A stretch of 25,865 nt of DNA from Trebonia sp036501515 (GCA_036501515.1 DASYAD010000298.1:1-25865); one strand, 5' to 3'; shown: positions 15,639-24,053, numbered from the stretch's first letter. The notes: generated from the sequence alone by a model not told the origin. Made by a program: numbers and translations.

Positions 15639-15810
15639 CCAGGACCTGTGAGCGGCGGTCCCAGCCGTGTCCCGCTCTTCCACGCGGTGGCGGGAGCCGG
15701 CCGCCGCGTCCTGGTAACGCTGCCTGCGGGCGGCGACCAGGCCGTCGACCCCGATCCAGCTCGACGTCCCTTGCGGCACGGCTTTCTGGGGACCGTGGGG
15801 CGCGGGAGTC

Positions 15811-15839
15811 AGCCGCCCCCGTTCGGGATAACGGTCTTG
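15811..15839. repeat. Short intergenic repeat, copy 2
   Basis: AGCCGCCCCCGTTCGGGATA with a short tail, matching 7445-7472. It lies in the 277-base gap after the MocR gene. The shared core GCCGCCCC(C)GTTCGGGAT contains no obvious regulatory consensus. Two copies in unrelated gaps suggest a dispersed short repeat. Confidence 0.5.
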
Positions 15840-15864
15840 CGGTGACCTTTCCACCGGGTCACCG
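15840..15864 (+). terminator. Hairpin downstream of the MocR gene, possible terminator
   Basis: Perfect 8-bp arms CGGTGACC (15840-15847) and GGTCACCG (15857-15864) with a 9-nt loop containing TTT. It is about 200 bases past the MocR stop and 51 before the DUF218 start. There is no U-tract, so it may equally be an operator for the downstream gene. Confidence 0.35.
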
Positions 15865-15915
15865 GCGTGGCGCAGAAGCGGCTCTCAGGGAGACTTCAGC
15901 CCGCGCGGATAGGTT

Positions 15916-16950
15916 GTGGAGGTGATCACGCTCGGGCTCGCCGCGGTGGTTTTCCTCGTGTTCCTCGCCGGGGTGGCCCGCGAGCCGCGGTCGTTCGGCA
16001 ACGCGGTGCTGCTCGGGCTGGCGCTGGCGCTCGGGGCGCTCGGGCTGGCCGAGCACCTGCACGACGAGCCCAGCCGGGCCGCGCGCCTGCTGCTGCTCGC
16101 GCTGCTGCTGGCGGTGGCGGCCGGGCCGCTCCTGCTCGGCTGCTTCCTGCTCGGCAACGGGGTCGTCATGGTCAGGCGCGAGGGCCTGCGCCCGGTCAAC
16201 CTGCTGTCGCTGGTCGCGGGCGCGGCCGCCTTCGTGATCATCGGGCTCGACGTGGCCGCCGACCAGGCCGACGACCTCAAGCTGTCGCTGTTCGCCACGG
16301 CCGCGAACCTGGTCTTCGGGTACGTGTCGTTCCTGCTGGTGTCCTACGTCTGCTACGCGTTCTGCTACGGGCTGCTGGCCAGAACCGGGCGGGCCGAGTT
16401 CGTGATCGTGCTCGGGTCGGGACTGCGGCCCGACGGCGGGGTGCCGCCGCTGCTGGCCAGCCGCCTGGACCGGGGCCGCGCGGTGCACGCGGCGCTCGAC
16501 CGGCGGGCGGCCGCGGCCGGCGCCTTCCGGCCGCTGCTGATCGTCTCGGGCGGCAAGGGCGACGACGAGCGGGTCGCCGAGGCGGCGGCGATGGCCGCCT
16601 ACCTGCGCGAACGGGGAGTACCGGCTGAACGGCTGCTGCTCGAAGACCAGTCGCGCAGCACCGAGGAGAACCTGCGGTTCAGCCTGGCGATCATGGACCG
16701 CCTCCGGCCCGGAGCCCGGGCCACGATCGTGACCAGCGACTTTCACGCGTTCCGGGCCGCGCTGATCGCGCGCAGGATCGGGCTGCGGGGGCAGGCCACG
16801 GGGGCCCGGGTCGCCGGCTACTACGAGCCGAACGCGATCTTGCGCGAGTTCGCGGCCGTCTTCCTCCGGTACCGGGTGGTGAACCTGGGGATCTGCGCGC
16901 TGCTTGTGCTCGTCCCGGTGGGCGCGGCGGCGCTGCGTTACGTCCGTTAG
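15916..16950 (+). CDS. DUF218 (ElyC/SanA/YdcF-like) membrane protein
   Basis: A 344-aa protein. Four or five hydrophobic segments occupy the first ~155 residues. A DUF218 domain runs from about 160 to 305: EFVIVLGSGLRPDGGVPPLLASRLDRG, LLIVSGGKGDDERVAEA, EDQSRSTEENLRFS, IVTSDFHAFRAALIARRIGL. A final membrane segment (VVNLGICALLVLVPVGAAAL) follows. Members are linked to envelope and undecaprenyl-phosphate or antibiotic-barrier functions in E. coli, but the reaction is not established. GTG 15916 is taken as the start. The gene stands alone between gaps of 277 and 323 bases. Confidence 0.88.
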   Translation: MEVITLGLAAVVFLVFLAGVAREPRSFGNAVLLGLALALGALGLAEHLHDEPSRAARLLLLALLLAVAAGPLLLGCFLLGNGVVMVRREGLRPVNLLSLVAGAAAFVIIGLDVAADQADDLKLSLFATAANLVFGYVSFLLVSYVCYAFCYGLLARTGRAEFVIVLGSGLRPDGGVPPLLASRLDRGRAVHAALDRRAAAAGAFRPLLIVSGGKGDDERVAEAAAMAAYLRERGVPAERLLLEDQSRSTEENLRFSLAIMDRLRPGARATIVTSDFHAFRAALIARRIGLRGQATGARVAGYYEPNAILREFAAVFLRYRVVNLGICALLVLVPVGAAALRYVR

Positions 16951-17273
16951 GAGATCCGGCAGGGCCCCGCCTGCTCGCCATGCGCAACTCTGGGCGATTG
17001 ACAGAACTCAGTTGCCGCTTCACTCGATACTGTGGACGTATGACGCCATCGTACCGATCACGAGCCGCGACCGAGGCCTCCGCCATCAGATTCCGATCAC
17101 TTCCCAGGGATCGGGGCTGAACAAGCTGCCGTCGTTCGCTCGTCCAGAAGACGCTCGGGCGGTCGCCTGTGAGCGCCCGGCATACTGGCTTGGCTCAGTC
17201 ACGCCTGTCGAGCTCTCCTCGATTCGGCGGATACTGAAAGCCTGCCTTGACCTGTAGCCCAAAGGAGCGAGAC
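16951..17273. other. 323-base gap with lower GC; promoter of the alpha/beta hydrolase
   Basis: The stretch has lower GC than its flanks. TTGACA (16998-17003) is a perfect -35 but has no -10 at 16-18 bases; GATACT lies 22 bases on. A 26-codon frame from ATG 17040 to 17120 follows, with no Shine-Dalgarno or family resemblance. A further open stretch from about 17115 to 17257 (ending RRILKACLDL) has no start codon. An inverted repeat CCGATC/GATCGG is at 17093-17114. AAAGGAG (17261-17267) is the hydrolase ribosome site. I cannot name a gene here; it may be a remnant. Confidence 0.4.
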
Positions 17274-18122
17274 GTGGCGGTCGACGGGTTCGAGCTTTCT
17301 TATGACCGGACGGGCAGCGGGCCCGGGGTGGTCCTGCTGCACGGCTGGCCTGGCGACCGGACCGACTACCGCGAGCTGGTGCCGCTGCTCTCCGGCTGCG
17401 AGGTGCTGGTGCCCGACCTGCGCGGCTTCGGTCACTCGGACAAGCACGCGGAGGCCGCGGCGGAGCAGTACAACGCCGCGGCGCAGGCCCGCAGCGTCGC
17501 CGGCCTGATCAGCGCGCTCGGGCTGACGCGGCCGGTGGTGGTCGGCTACGACATCGGCAGCCGGATCGCGCAGGCGCTCGCACGGGCCCGGCCGGACCTG
17601 GTCCGCGCGCTGGTGATCAGCCCGCCCGTGCCCGGCGTCGGCACCCGGATCTTCGCGGAAGGACCGCTGCGGGAGTTCTGGTACCAGTCGTTCCACCGGC
17701 TGCCGCTGGCGGAAGCGCTCATCGACGGGAACCCGGGCGCGGTCCGCGATTACCTGCGGCACTTCTGGGAGCACTGGTCGGGTCCCGGGTTCACCGTGAC
17801 CGAGGAACACCTTGACCACCTGGTCTCCGTCTACGGGCCGGCCGGCGCGTTCACCGCGTCGGTGCAGTGGTACCGGGCCGGCGCGGGCACGGCGGCGGCC
17901 GCCGCCGCGGAGACCACGCCGGAGCCTGCCGACCGCCTGGCCACGCCGGCGGCGGTGCTGTGGCCTGAGCACGACCCGCTGTTCCCGCGGGAATGGTCGG
18001 ACCGGCTCGACCTCTTCTTCAGCCACGCACGGCTGCGCTTCGTGGACGGCGCCGGGCACTACGCGCCGCTCGAGTACCCCGAGGTACTCGCGGACGAGGT
18101 GCGGCGGTTCCTGCGTTCTTAA
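17274..18122 (+). CDS. Alpha/beta hydrolase, epoxide-hydrolase / haloacid-dehalogenase-like
   Basis: A 282-aa alpha/beta-hydrolase fold enzyme. LLHGWPGD gives the HGxP oxyanion motif, GYDIGS carries an aspartate nucleophile instead of serine, WPEHDPLFP holds the acid, and GAGHYAPLEYPE the catalytic His. Asp at the nucleophile position with HGxP is typical of epoxide hydrolases and fluoroacetate-type dehalogenases; the cap (FWYQSFHRLPLAEALIDG) supplies a Tyr as in epoxide hydrolases. GTG 17274 is chosen because AAAGGAG lies 6 nt upstream. It converges with the SMP-30 lactonase gene, the two stops overlapping by 4 bases. Natural substrate is unknown. Confidence 0.9.
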   Translation: MAVDGFELSYDRTGSGPGVVLLHGWPGDRTDYRELVPLLSGCEVLVPDLRGFGHSDKHAEAAAEQYNAAAQARSVAGLISALGLTRPVVVGYDIGSRIAQALARARPDLVRALVISPPVPGVGTRIFAEGPLREFWYQSFHRLPLAEALIDGNPGAVRDYLRHFWEHWSGPGFTVTEEHLDHLVSVYGPAGAFTASVQWYRAGAGTAAAAAAETTPEPADRLATPAAVLWPEHDPLFPREWSDRLDLFFSHARLRFVDGAGHYAPLEYPEVLADEVRRFLRS

Positions 18123-18964
18123 GGCCAGCCCGCGCCCGGTACCTCCACCTCGACGGCCAGGACCTGGCCGCTGCCCGGGGTCACCATCGGGGACTCGGTC
18201 ATGCCGCGCCACCCGGCGGCGGCGATGAACAGGGTCCTCAGCGCGGGCCCGCCGAGCGCGCAGGCGAAACCGCCGCGGTCCAGCGGCACGACGTCGAGTT
18301 CGGCGCCGCCCTCGGCGACGCGGACACAGCGCCGCCCCGGCACCTCGGCGTACCAGACCGCGTTCTGCTCGTCGACGCAGATGCCGTCAGGCGCGGCGTC
18401 GCCGAGGTCGGCCCAGGTGCGGCGGCCTGACAGGCTGCCGTCCGCTGCTATGTCGAACGCGACCAGCTGGTGCCCGTAGGAGTCCGCGACGATCAGCGTG
18501 CCGTTGTCGCCGGTCACCGCCATGCCGTTGGGGAAGGCGATGTCGTCGGCGACCTGGCGCACAGCGCCGTCGGGCGTCACCAGCGACACCGCGCCCGGCC
18601 GGAAGGACTCGCCCGCGGCCGGGTTGAAGCCGGGCCCGTTGAGGTAGATGCTGCCGCGGCCGTCGGCCACGATGTCGTTCCACACCGGACGGCCCAGGTT
18701 CGCGTGGGTGACCAGCGACCCGTCGGGTTCGAGCCGCAGCAGCAGTCCCTCGCCCGACGACACGATGACGAGGCGGCCGTCGGGCAGCCAGGCGGTGCAC
18801 AGCGGCAGCGACTTCACCCGGGCGACCACTTCGGCACCGCCCGCCAGGTCGACCGCGAGCACCTCGCCCGCCGACCAGTCGGAGAAGTACAGCCGGCCGT
18901 CGTGCCAGCGCGGCGACTCGACCAGTCCGCGGCCGTCGAGCAGCTGGCGTATCCCGTTGGTCAT
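18119..18964 (-). CDS. SMP-30/gluconolactonase-family lactonase
   Basis: A 281-aa six-bladed beta-propeller. The expected metal and substrate residues are in place: Glu16 (LVESPRW), Asn96 (PVWNDIVAD), Asn146 (FPNGMAV) and Asp193 (APDGICVDE). The family hydrolyses sugar or other lactones with a divalent metal bound in the central tunnel. ATG 18964 (MTNGIRQ) starts right before the first blade; the longer frame upstream is basic and unlike the family. It is cytoplasmic, with no signal peptide. The AraC-type regulator lies just upstream on the same strand with a 121-base gap and may control it, although that is only inferred from position. Confidence 0.9.
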   Translation of the reverse strand: MTNGIRQLLDGRGLVESPRWHDGRLYFSDWSAGEVLAVDLAGGAEVVARVKSLPLCTAWLPDGRLVIVSSGEGLLLRLEPDGSLVTHANLGRPVWNDIVADGRGSIYLNGPGFNPAAGESFRPGAVSLVTPDGAVRQVADDIAFPNGMAVTGDNGTLIVADSYGHQLVAFDIAADGSLSGRRTWADLGDAAPDGICVDEQNAVWYAEVPGRRCVRVAEGGAELDVVPLDRGGFACALGGPALRTLFIAAAGWRGMTESPMVTPGSGQVLAVEVEVPGAGWP

Positions 18965-19056
18965 GCGCGTTCCGCCTCTCCTCGCCGGGCCCGGCCGTCT
19001 GCCGTGCCTACCAGCATGACGAGCGGGGAGGCCGGATATCGTCACGGCTTGGTCCG

Positions 19057-19098
19057 TTCACGCTGGGACGGTCACGCTGGGACGGTCACGCTGGGACC
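19057..19098. repeat. 14-bp tandem repeat, three units, across the GlxA-type gene stop
   Basis: Three near-identical units of GTCACGCTGGGACG (first starts TTCACG, last ends ACC) at 19057-19070, 19071-19084 and 19085-19098. The TGA of the AraC-family gene is inside the last unit. Because each unit carries an in-frame TCAC, changes in copy number would extend or keep the regulator's end. It resembles slipped-strand tandem duplication. Confidence 0.85.
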
Positions 19099-20069
19099 GG
19101 GACCTGGAAAGCTCGCCGGTAGGCGTGCGGTGTCGTGCGGACCGCGCGCGCGAAGTGCTTGCGCAGGTTGTCGGCCGTGCCGAAGCCGCTGTTGCGGGCG
19201 ACGGCGTCGACCGGCAGGTCCGTCGTCTCGAGCAGGCGCTGGGCGAGGCTGACGCGTTCGGCGAGTATCCACTGCAGCGGCGTCGTGCCGGTACTCGCCT
19301 GGAACCGGCGCGCGAACGTGCGCGGGCTCATCGTGGCGCGCCTGGCCAGGTCGCTGACGTTCACCGGTTCGGCCAGGTGCTCGCGCAGCCAGGTGAGCGT
19401 GTCACTGAACCGGTCGGCTTCGCCGACGGCGGGCAGCGGCGTTTCGATGTACTGCGCCTGGCCGCCCGGACGGTGCAGCGGGACCACCAGGTCGCGGGCC
19501 ACCCGGTTCGCGATCGCGGTACCGAAGTCCCGCTGCACCACGTGCAGGCACAGGTCGAGGCTGGCGGCGCTGCCAGCCGAGGTGAGCAGGTTTCCCTCGT
19601 CGACGTACAGCGCCTTGGGCTCGACGCGGACCCGCGGGTACAGCCGCGCCAGGTCCGCGCACTCCGACCAGTGCGTGGTGGCCGTGTGCCCGTCGAGCAG
19701 TCCCGCCTCCGCGAGCACGAACGCGCCGGTGCACAGGGACAGGATCCGTTTCCCCGCGTCCCGTGCGGCCCGCAGGGCGTCCAGCACGGCGGCGGGCGCC
19801 TGGCGGCCGGGCGAGGCGGACGGCACGACGACGAGCGTGTCCGCCGCGCCGGCGGCACCGAGGCCGGCCGGCACCTGCATCGTGAAGCCCGCCGCGGTGG
19901 TGACCGCGGCGGACGGGCCGCACACGGTCACCCGGTAGAGCGGGCGCCCGCCCGGTGCGGTGATCCCGGTGCCGAACACGTCGATGGCGGCGGCTAGCTC
20001 GAACAGCTCCACGCCGTCGAAGACGACCACCGCGACGTGCCTCTGCGGCTTGGCTGTTTTGTCGTGCAC
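19086..20069 (-). CDS. GlxA-family AraC-type transcriptional regulator
   Basis: A 327-aa regulator. The N-terminal DJ-1/PfpI-like domain (about 10-180) has VAVVVFDGVELFELAAAIDVFG and ILSLCTGAFVLAEAGLLDG, where a Cys sits in the usual nucleophile elbow. The C-terminal AraC helix-turn-helix pair (about 230-325) has VNVSDLARRATMSPRTFARRFQ and GFGTADNLRKHFARAVRTTPHAYRR. Members respond to small metabolites or amines and activate or repress neighbours. GTG 20069 is the start. Its stop lies inside a 14-bp tandem repeat. Divergent from the unknown gene at 20123 by 53 bases. Confidence 0.92.
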   Translation of the reverse strand: MHDKTAKPQRHVAVVVFDGVELFELAAAIDVFGTGITAPGGRPLYRVTVCGPSAAVTTAAGFTMQVPAGLGAAGAADTLVVVPSASPGRQAPAAVLDALRAARDAGKRILSLCTGAFVLAEAGLLDGHTATTHWSECADLARLYPRVRVEPKALYVDEGNLLTSAGSAASLDLCLHVVQRDFGTAIANRVARDLVVPLHRPGGQAQYIETPLPAVGEADRFSDTLTWLREHLAEPVNVSDLARRATMSPRTFARRFQASTGTTPLQWILAERVSLAQRLLETTDLPVDAVARNSGFGTADNLRKHFARAVRTTPHAYRRAFQVPVPA

Positions 20070-20122
20070 CTTGTCAATTCTGCCACTGTCTCACCCGAGG
20101 CGGAAGGCGGAGGGTTGATGTC

Positions 20123-20638
20123 ATGGGAAACGTCACGGAGCTCGGTGACCCGGCGGCGCTGCAGCCGCGGCGGCTCAGCGACCGTATGCTCGCGCACGTG
20201 TTCGCGGCCTCACTGGACGAGTCGCTGGCGGCCGGCTGCCCGCCCGAGTCGTCACGCCTGCTGGCCGCGCGGGCCAGGGACATCGTCGGCCTTGGCAAGC
20301 GGCGCTCGCTGGCCGGCCACTGGGAACACCTGCTGCGAGTGGCCCGTCGTACGCCGCCAGGCACCTGGTCGCACGCCCGCCAGCCGGCGGTTCCCGTGTG
20401 CGCGGACGAGATCGTGGCGGCCGAGCTGGTCATCCGCGACCTGATGACGCAGCTGACCCTGCCGCTGCCGGTGCCGGCCCGCGGGGTGGCGATGGCCAGG
20501 GCCTTGCTGACCGACCCGCGGAGCCCCGTCTACCGCCGGCAGGCGGCCGTCGCCCTCACCGCCGCCGTCGCGGCGGCGACGGCCCAGCTCGACCCGGCCC
20601 TGCCGCTGATGCCGTCGACGCCGGGGCTGAGCGCTTAG
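20123..20638 (+). CDS. Conserved actinobacterial protein of unknown function
   Basis: A 171-aa soluble, helix-rich protein: RRLSDRMLAHVFAASLDESLAAG, ESSRLLAARARDIVGL, HWEHLLRVARRTPP, and LPLPVPARGVAMARALLTDP near the end. The pattern recalls small hypothetical proteins common in actinomycetes, but I know no function and see no catalytic or metal motif. ATG 20123 has GAGGG about 9 bases upstream. The stop TAG overlaps the stop of the opposing ABC-F gene by 4 bases (20635-20638). Confidence 0.7.
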   Translation: MGNVTELGDPAALQPRRLSDRMLAHVFAASLDESLAAGCPPESSRLLAARARDIVGLGKRRSLAGHWEHLLRVARRTPPGTWSHARQPAVPVCADEIVAAELVIRDLMTQLTLPLPVPARGVAMARALLTDPRSPVYRRQAAVALTAAVAAATAQLDPALPLMPSTPGLSA

Positions 20639-22224
20639 TCCCAGACGGGGACCGGCGACTCCTTGACCGTGCCGTCGGGCGCGAAGACGAGAAAGCGGTC
20701 GAACGACGCGGCGAACCAGCGGTCGTGGGTGACGGCCAGCACCGTCCCCTGGTAGGCCTCGAGGCCGGCCTGCAGCGCGTCGGCGGACGGCAGGTCCAGG
20801 TTGTCAGTCGGCTCGTCGAGCAGCAGCAGGGTGGCGCCGCCCAGCTCGAGCAGCAGGATCTGCAGCCGGGCCTGCTGGCCGCCGGACAAGGTGGCGAACG
20901 GCTGCCTGGCGCACTTGTGCAGCTCGTAGCGTGCGAGCGCCTTCATCGCCTCGGTCATCAGCCGGGCGTGCTCGGTCATCACGATCTCGAGCGGGGTGCG
21001 GCCGGCCAGGTCGGGGCGCGCGTGGGTCTGCGCGAACATGCCGGGCACGACGCGGGCGCCGAGCCTGGCGCTGCCCTCATGGGGCAGCGGCTCGCCGCCG
21101 AGCAGGCGCAGGAAGGTCGACTTGCCGCTGCCGTTCGCGCCGAGCACCGCCACTCGGTCCCCGTACCAGATTTCGCTGCTGAACGGGCGCGTGGTGCCAT
21201 TGACGGCCAGCCGTTCCACCATGACGGCCCGGCGGCCGGTCCTGGCGCCGGTGAGCCGCACCCGGATGTGCTGCTCACGGGGCGGTTCTTCCGGCGGCCC
21301 GGCCTCCTCGAACTTCTGCAGCCGGGTGACGGCGGCGGCCAGCCGGGACGCCATGTCGGAGTTGTTGCTGGCCTTGACCCGGTACATGCGGACGAGTTCC
21401 CTGATCTTGGCGTGTTCCTCGTCCCAGCGCCTGCGCAGTTCCTCAAGCCGCTCGATGCGGTCAAGGCGCGCCTGGGCGTAGGTCTTGAAACCGCCGCCGT
21501 GCACCCAGGTCTTGCCGTCCTCGACGGTGACGATCCGCTGCGCGCACGCGTTCAGCAGCTCGCGGTCGTGGCTGACCAGCAGGACTGTCTTCGGGGTGCC
21601 GGCCAGCTGCGCCTCCAGCCAGCGCTTGCCCGGCACGTCCAGGTAGTTGTCGGGCTCGTCGAGCAGCAGCGTGCCGAACGTGCCGCTGCGCAGCAGGGAC
21701 TCGAGCACGAGGCGCTTCTGCTGCCCGCCCGACAACGTGGCGACCTCGCGCCACTTGACCGCGTCGTACGGCTGCCTGACGGCGGCCACGCAGCATTCGT
21801 CCCAGTGCACCTCCTGGTCGTAGCCGCCCGCCTCCGCGTAGTCGTTGAGCGCGTTCGCGTAACGCATCTGGGTGCGCTCGTCGTCGCGGTCCATCATCGC
21901 CAGCTCGGCGTCGTCCAGGCGTGCGGCGGCGTCCTTCACCCGCGCAGGCGAGACAGAAAGCAGCAGGTCGCGGACCGTGGTGCCGTCCGCCTGGTGGCCG
22001 CCGACGAACTGGCGCATCACCCCGACGGCGCCGGACGTGCTGACCGAGCCCTCGCTCGGCTCCAGGTCGCCCGCGAGCATCCGCAGCAGCGTGGTCTTGC
22101 CCGCGCCGTTCGGGCCGACGATGGCGGCGGTGGCCCCTTCGGGGATCTTGAACGACGCGTCGTCGAGCAGCTGGCGCCCGTCCGGCAGCACGTGGCTGAC
22201 GTGCGCCACCTCGACATGTCCCAC
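20635..22224 (-). CDS. ABC-F family ATPase
   Basis: A soluble protein of 529 aa with two ABC domains and no membrane segment. The first has GPNGAGKTT, LSGGQQKR and LLLDEPDNYLD; the second GANGSGKST, LSGGQQAR and LLLLDEPTDNLD. The linker is rich in Arg and Glu (RLDRIERLEELRRRWDEEHAKI), as in ABC-F proteins that act at the ribosome. Members include translation factors such as EttA and antibiotic-resistance ribosome-protection proteins; the sequence alone does not tell which this is. GTG 22224 (VGHVEVAHVSHVL) is chosen because it starts just before the first ABC domain; TTG 22260 is the far start. It faces the plus-strand unknown gene. Confidence 0.92.
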   Translation of the reverse strand: MGHVEVAHVSHVLPDGRQLLDDASFKIPEGATAAIVGPNGAGKTTLLRMLAGDLEPSEGSVSTSGAVGVMRQFVGGHQADGTTVRDLLLSVSPARVKDAAARLDDAELAMMDRDDERTQMRYANALNDYAEAGGYDQEVHWDECCVAAVRQPYDAVKWREVATLSGGQQKRLVLESLLRSGTFGTLLLDEPDNYLDVPGKRWLEAQLAGTPKTVLLVSHDRELLNACAQRIVTVEDGKTWVHGGGFKTYAQARLDRIERLEELRRRWDEEHAKIRELVRMYRVKASNNSDMASRLAAAVTRLQKFEEAGPPEEPPREQHIRVRLTGARTGRRAVMVERLAVNGTTRPFSSEIWYGDRVAVLGANGSGKSTFLRLLGGEPLPHEGSARLGARVVPGMFAQTHARPDLAGRTPLEIVMTEHARLMTEAMKALARYELHKCARQPFATLSGGQQARLQILLLELGGATLLLLDEPTDNLDLPSADALQAGLEAYQGTVLAVTHDRWFAASFDRFLVFAPDGTVKESPVPVWD

Positions 22225-22364
22225 TTGCGGGACCGTACCGGGCGGCGGCCGGCCTGGCAAACGCGTTTACGCCCGCCGCCCGCCGCGGCGCCAGCCGCCC
22301 GGTCCTTCTGCGACGATAGAGCGGTCCCGCGGAGGGCATCCGGCCGCGACGGGAGGGCTGGTTC

Positions 22365-22814
22365 GTGCGTGACCTGCTGGTGAGTGCGTGGCATGCCGCC
22401 GGGCCGCTGCAAGGGTGGCTGGCGTGGCGGCTGCACGCGCGGTTCGGTATCGGCGTGACCGGGATCGTCCGCGCCCCGGACGGGCAGGTGCTGCTGCTAA
22501 GGCACCGCCTGTGGCCGGCCGAGAGCCAGTGGGGGTTTCCCAGCGGCTTCGCCAACCGCGGTGAGGACTTCAAGCAGACGGTCGTCCGCGAGGTCCGCGA
22601 GGAGACCGGGCTGAGCGTCAGCGTCGGGCGGCTGGTCGAGCTGCGCAGCGGCTTCCGCTACCGGGCCGAGGTGTACTACGAGGCGGCGCTGACCGGCGGC
22701 ACCGACGGCCTGGTGCTCGAAGAACGGGAAATCCTCGAGGCCAGGCTGTTCCCGCTTGACGCGCTGCCCCCGGGCATGCCGCCGCTGCACCGGGAGCTGG
22801 CGCGCCGTCGCTGA
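22365..22814 (+). CDS. NUDIX hydrolase
   Basis: A 149-aa NUDIX protein. The box fits G-x5-E-x7-REVxEETG: GFANRGEDFKQTVVREVREETG, with the preceding LLLRHRLWPAESQWGFPSG. NUDIX enzymes hydrolyse a nucleoside diphosphate linked to another moiety (damaged nucleotides, ADP-ribose, CoA and so on); the substrate is not predictable here. The N terminus before the fold (DLLVSAWHAAGPLQGWLAWRLHARF) is amphipathic. GTG 22365 is preceded by GGGAGG at 8 nt. It is monocistronic as far as the sequence shows. Confidence 0.92.
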   Translation: MRDLLVSAWHAAGPLQGWLAWRLHARFGIGVTGIVRAPDGQVLLLRHRLWPAESQWGFPSGFANRGEDFKQTVVREVREETGLSVSVGRLVELRSGFRYRAEVYYEAALTGGTDGLVLEEREILEARLFPLDALPPGMPPLHRELARRR

Positions 22815-22863
22815 CGCCCTTGTTTCGCAGGGTCAGTTGCGTCGCAGGCTCAGTATCGAGGGG

Positions 22864-24024
22864 TCAGAACAAGGTGTCGTCGGCCGACTTGTCGTAGGGG
22901 CGGATCCCGGCCAGCCGGCCGTCGGCGATTTTGGCGGCCCAGGCGGGGTCAGCCAGCACCGCCCGGCCCACCGCCACCAGGTCGAATTCACCGCGGTTGA
23001 GCAGGTCGACGAGCGGAGCGAGGGTGAGGCTCGCCTGCGGGCGGGCGGCGGATTCGCCGTCGTCGGCGACGCCGAGGAACGGGGCGGCCACCCCGACCGA
23101 GCCGACGGCGATCACCGGCAGGCCGGTCAGGTCCCTGGTCCAGCCGGCCAGCGTGCGGTCAGAGCCGTCGAAGGCGGGCAGCCAGTACCGGCGGGTCGAG
23201 GCGTGGAAGATCGTCACGCCCGCTGCTGCCAGCGGGGTCAGGAACGCCTCGAGCTCGGCGGGACTGTCGGCGATCCGCGCGTCGTAGTGGCCGCCCTTCC
23301 ACTGGGAGAACCGGAAGGCGACCGGGTAGTCAGGTCCGACCGTGTCCCTGACGGCGGCGGCGACCTCGGCTGACAGGCGCACCCGGCCGGCCATGCCGCC
23401 GCCGTAGGCGTCGGTGCGGCGGTTGGTCTGCGGCCAGTGGAACTCATCGAGCAGGTAGCCGTGCGCGCCGTGCAGCTCGACCCCGCTGAAGCCGGCCGCC
23501 TTGGCCGCGGCGGCGGCGCGGGCGTAGCTGGCCGTCACCGCGGCCAGCTGGGCCGCGGTGGCCGGCTCGGCCACCGCGCGGCCGGACGGTGTGATGCCCG
23601 ACGGTGACAGGACCGGCGCGTCGGGGAACGGCCCGCTGCCGGGCTTGCGGGTCACCCCGGTGTGCCACAGCTGCGGGAAGACGGCGCCGCCGGCGGCGCG
23701 TACCGCGTCGGCGACCTCGCGCCAGCCGGCCAGCGGCGCGTCGCCGAAGAACCGCGGTACCCGGGTGCTGCCGCCCGAGCCCTCGTCCACGTACGTGCCC
23801 TCGGTGATCAGCAGGCCCAGCGACTCCGCGCGGCGGCCGTAGTAGGCCGCGACATCCGCGCCGGGAACGCCGCCCGGGGAGAAGTTCCTGGTCATCGGGG
23901 CCATGACCAGCCGGTTGCGTAGCTTGAGCCCGGCCACGCTCACGGGCGAGAACAGCGGGGCCGGGTCAACGCCGTCAAGCAGTGTCAGGGGCAGGCTGTC
24001 CTCGGCGGTGTTCAGTTCTGTCAC
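22864..24024 (-). CDS. Old Yellow Enzyme-family NADH:flavin oxidoreductase
   Basis: A 386-aa TIM-barrel flavoenzyme. LRNRLVMAPMTRNFSPGG is the FMN-binding start, QLWHTGV and GVELHGAHGYLLDEFHWPQTNRRTDAYGG the active-site and substrate segments, and GEFDLVAVGRAVLADPAWAAKI the phosphate-binding end. OYEs reduce activated C=C bonds of enones, or cleave related substrates, with NAD(P)H. GTG 24024 starts the protein. It is last in the minus-strand group after the 2-hydroxyacid dehydrogenase (29-base gap), probably the same operon, pointing to degradation of a carbonyl compound. Confidence 0.93.
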   Translation of the reverse strand: MTELNTAEDSLPLTLLDGVDPAPLFSPVSVAGLKLRNRLVMAPMTRNFSPGGVPGADVAAYYGRRAESLGLLITEGTYVDEGSGGSTRVPRFFGDAPLAGWREVADAVRAAGGAVFPQLWHTGVTRKPGSGPFPDAPVLSPSGITPSGRAVAEPATAAQLAAVTASYARAAAAAKAAGFSGVELHGAHGYLLDEFHWPQTNRRTDAYGGGMAGRVRLSAEVAAAVRDTVGPDYPVAFRFSQWKGGHYDARIADSPAELEAFLTPLAAAGVTIFHASTRRYWLPAFDGSDRTLAGWTRDLTGLPVIAVGSVGVAAPFLGVADDGESAARPQASLTLAPLVDLLNRGEFDLVAVGRAVLADPAWAAKIADGRLAGIRPYDKSADDTLF

Positions 24025-24053
24025 ACGTCCGCCAACGGCCGCGCCGCCGCGGG

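Noticed and set aside
15648..15845. Small plus-strand frame (65 aa) after the MocR gene
   Set aside because: No ribosome site, no family resemblance, and it includes the short intergenic repeat; likely non-coding.
15405..15854. Minus-strand frame of 149 aa
   Set aside because: It overlaps the end of the MocR gene in antisense and has the composition of a GC-rich shadow frame.
16904..17257. Plus-strand frame of 117 aa running into the hydrolase promoter
   Set aside because: It starts inside the DUF218 coding sequence; the portion beyond has no start codon and no recognised family.
20398..22383. Long plus-strand frame (661 aa) antisense to the ABC-F gene
   Set aside because: Shadow of an unmistakable ABC-F ATPase; no motif of its own.
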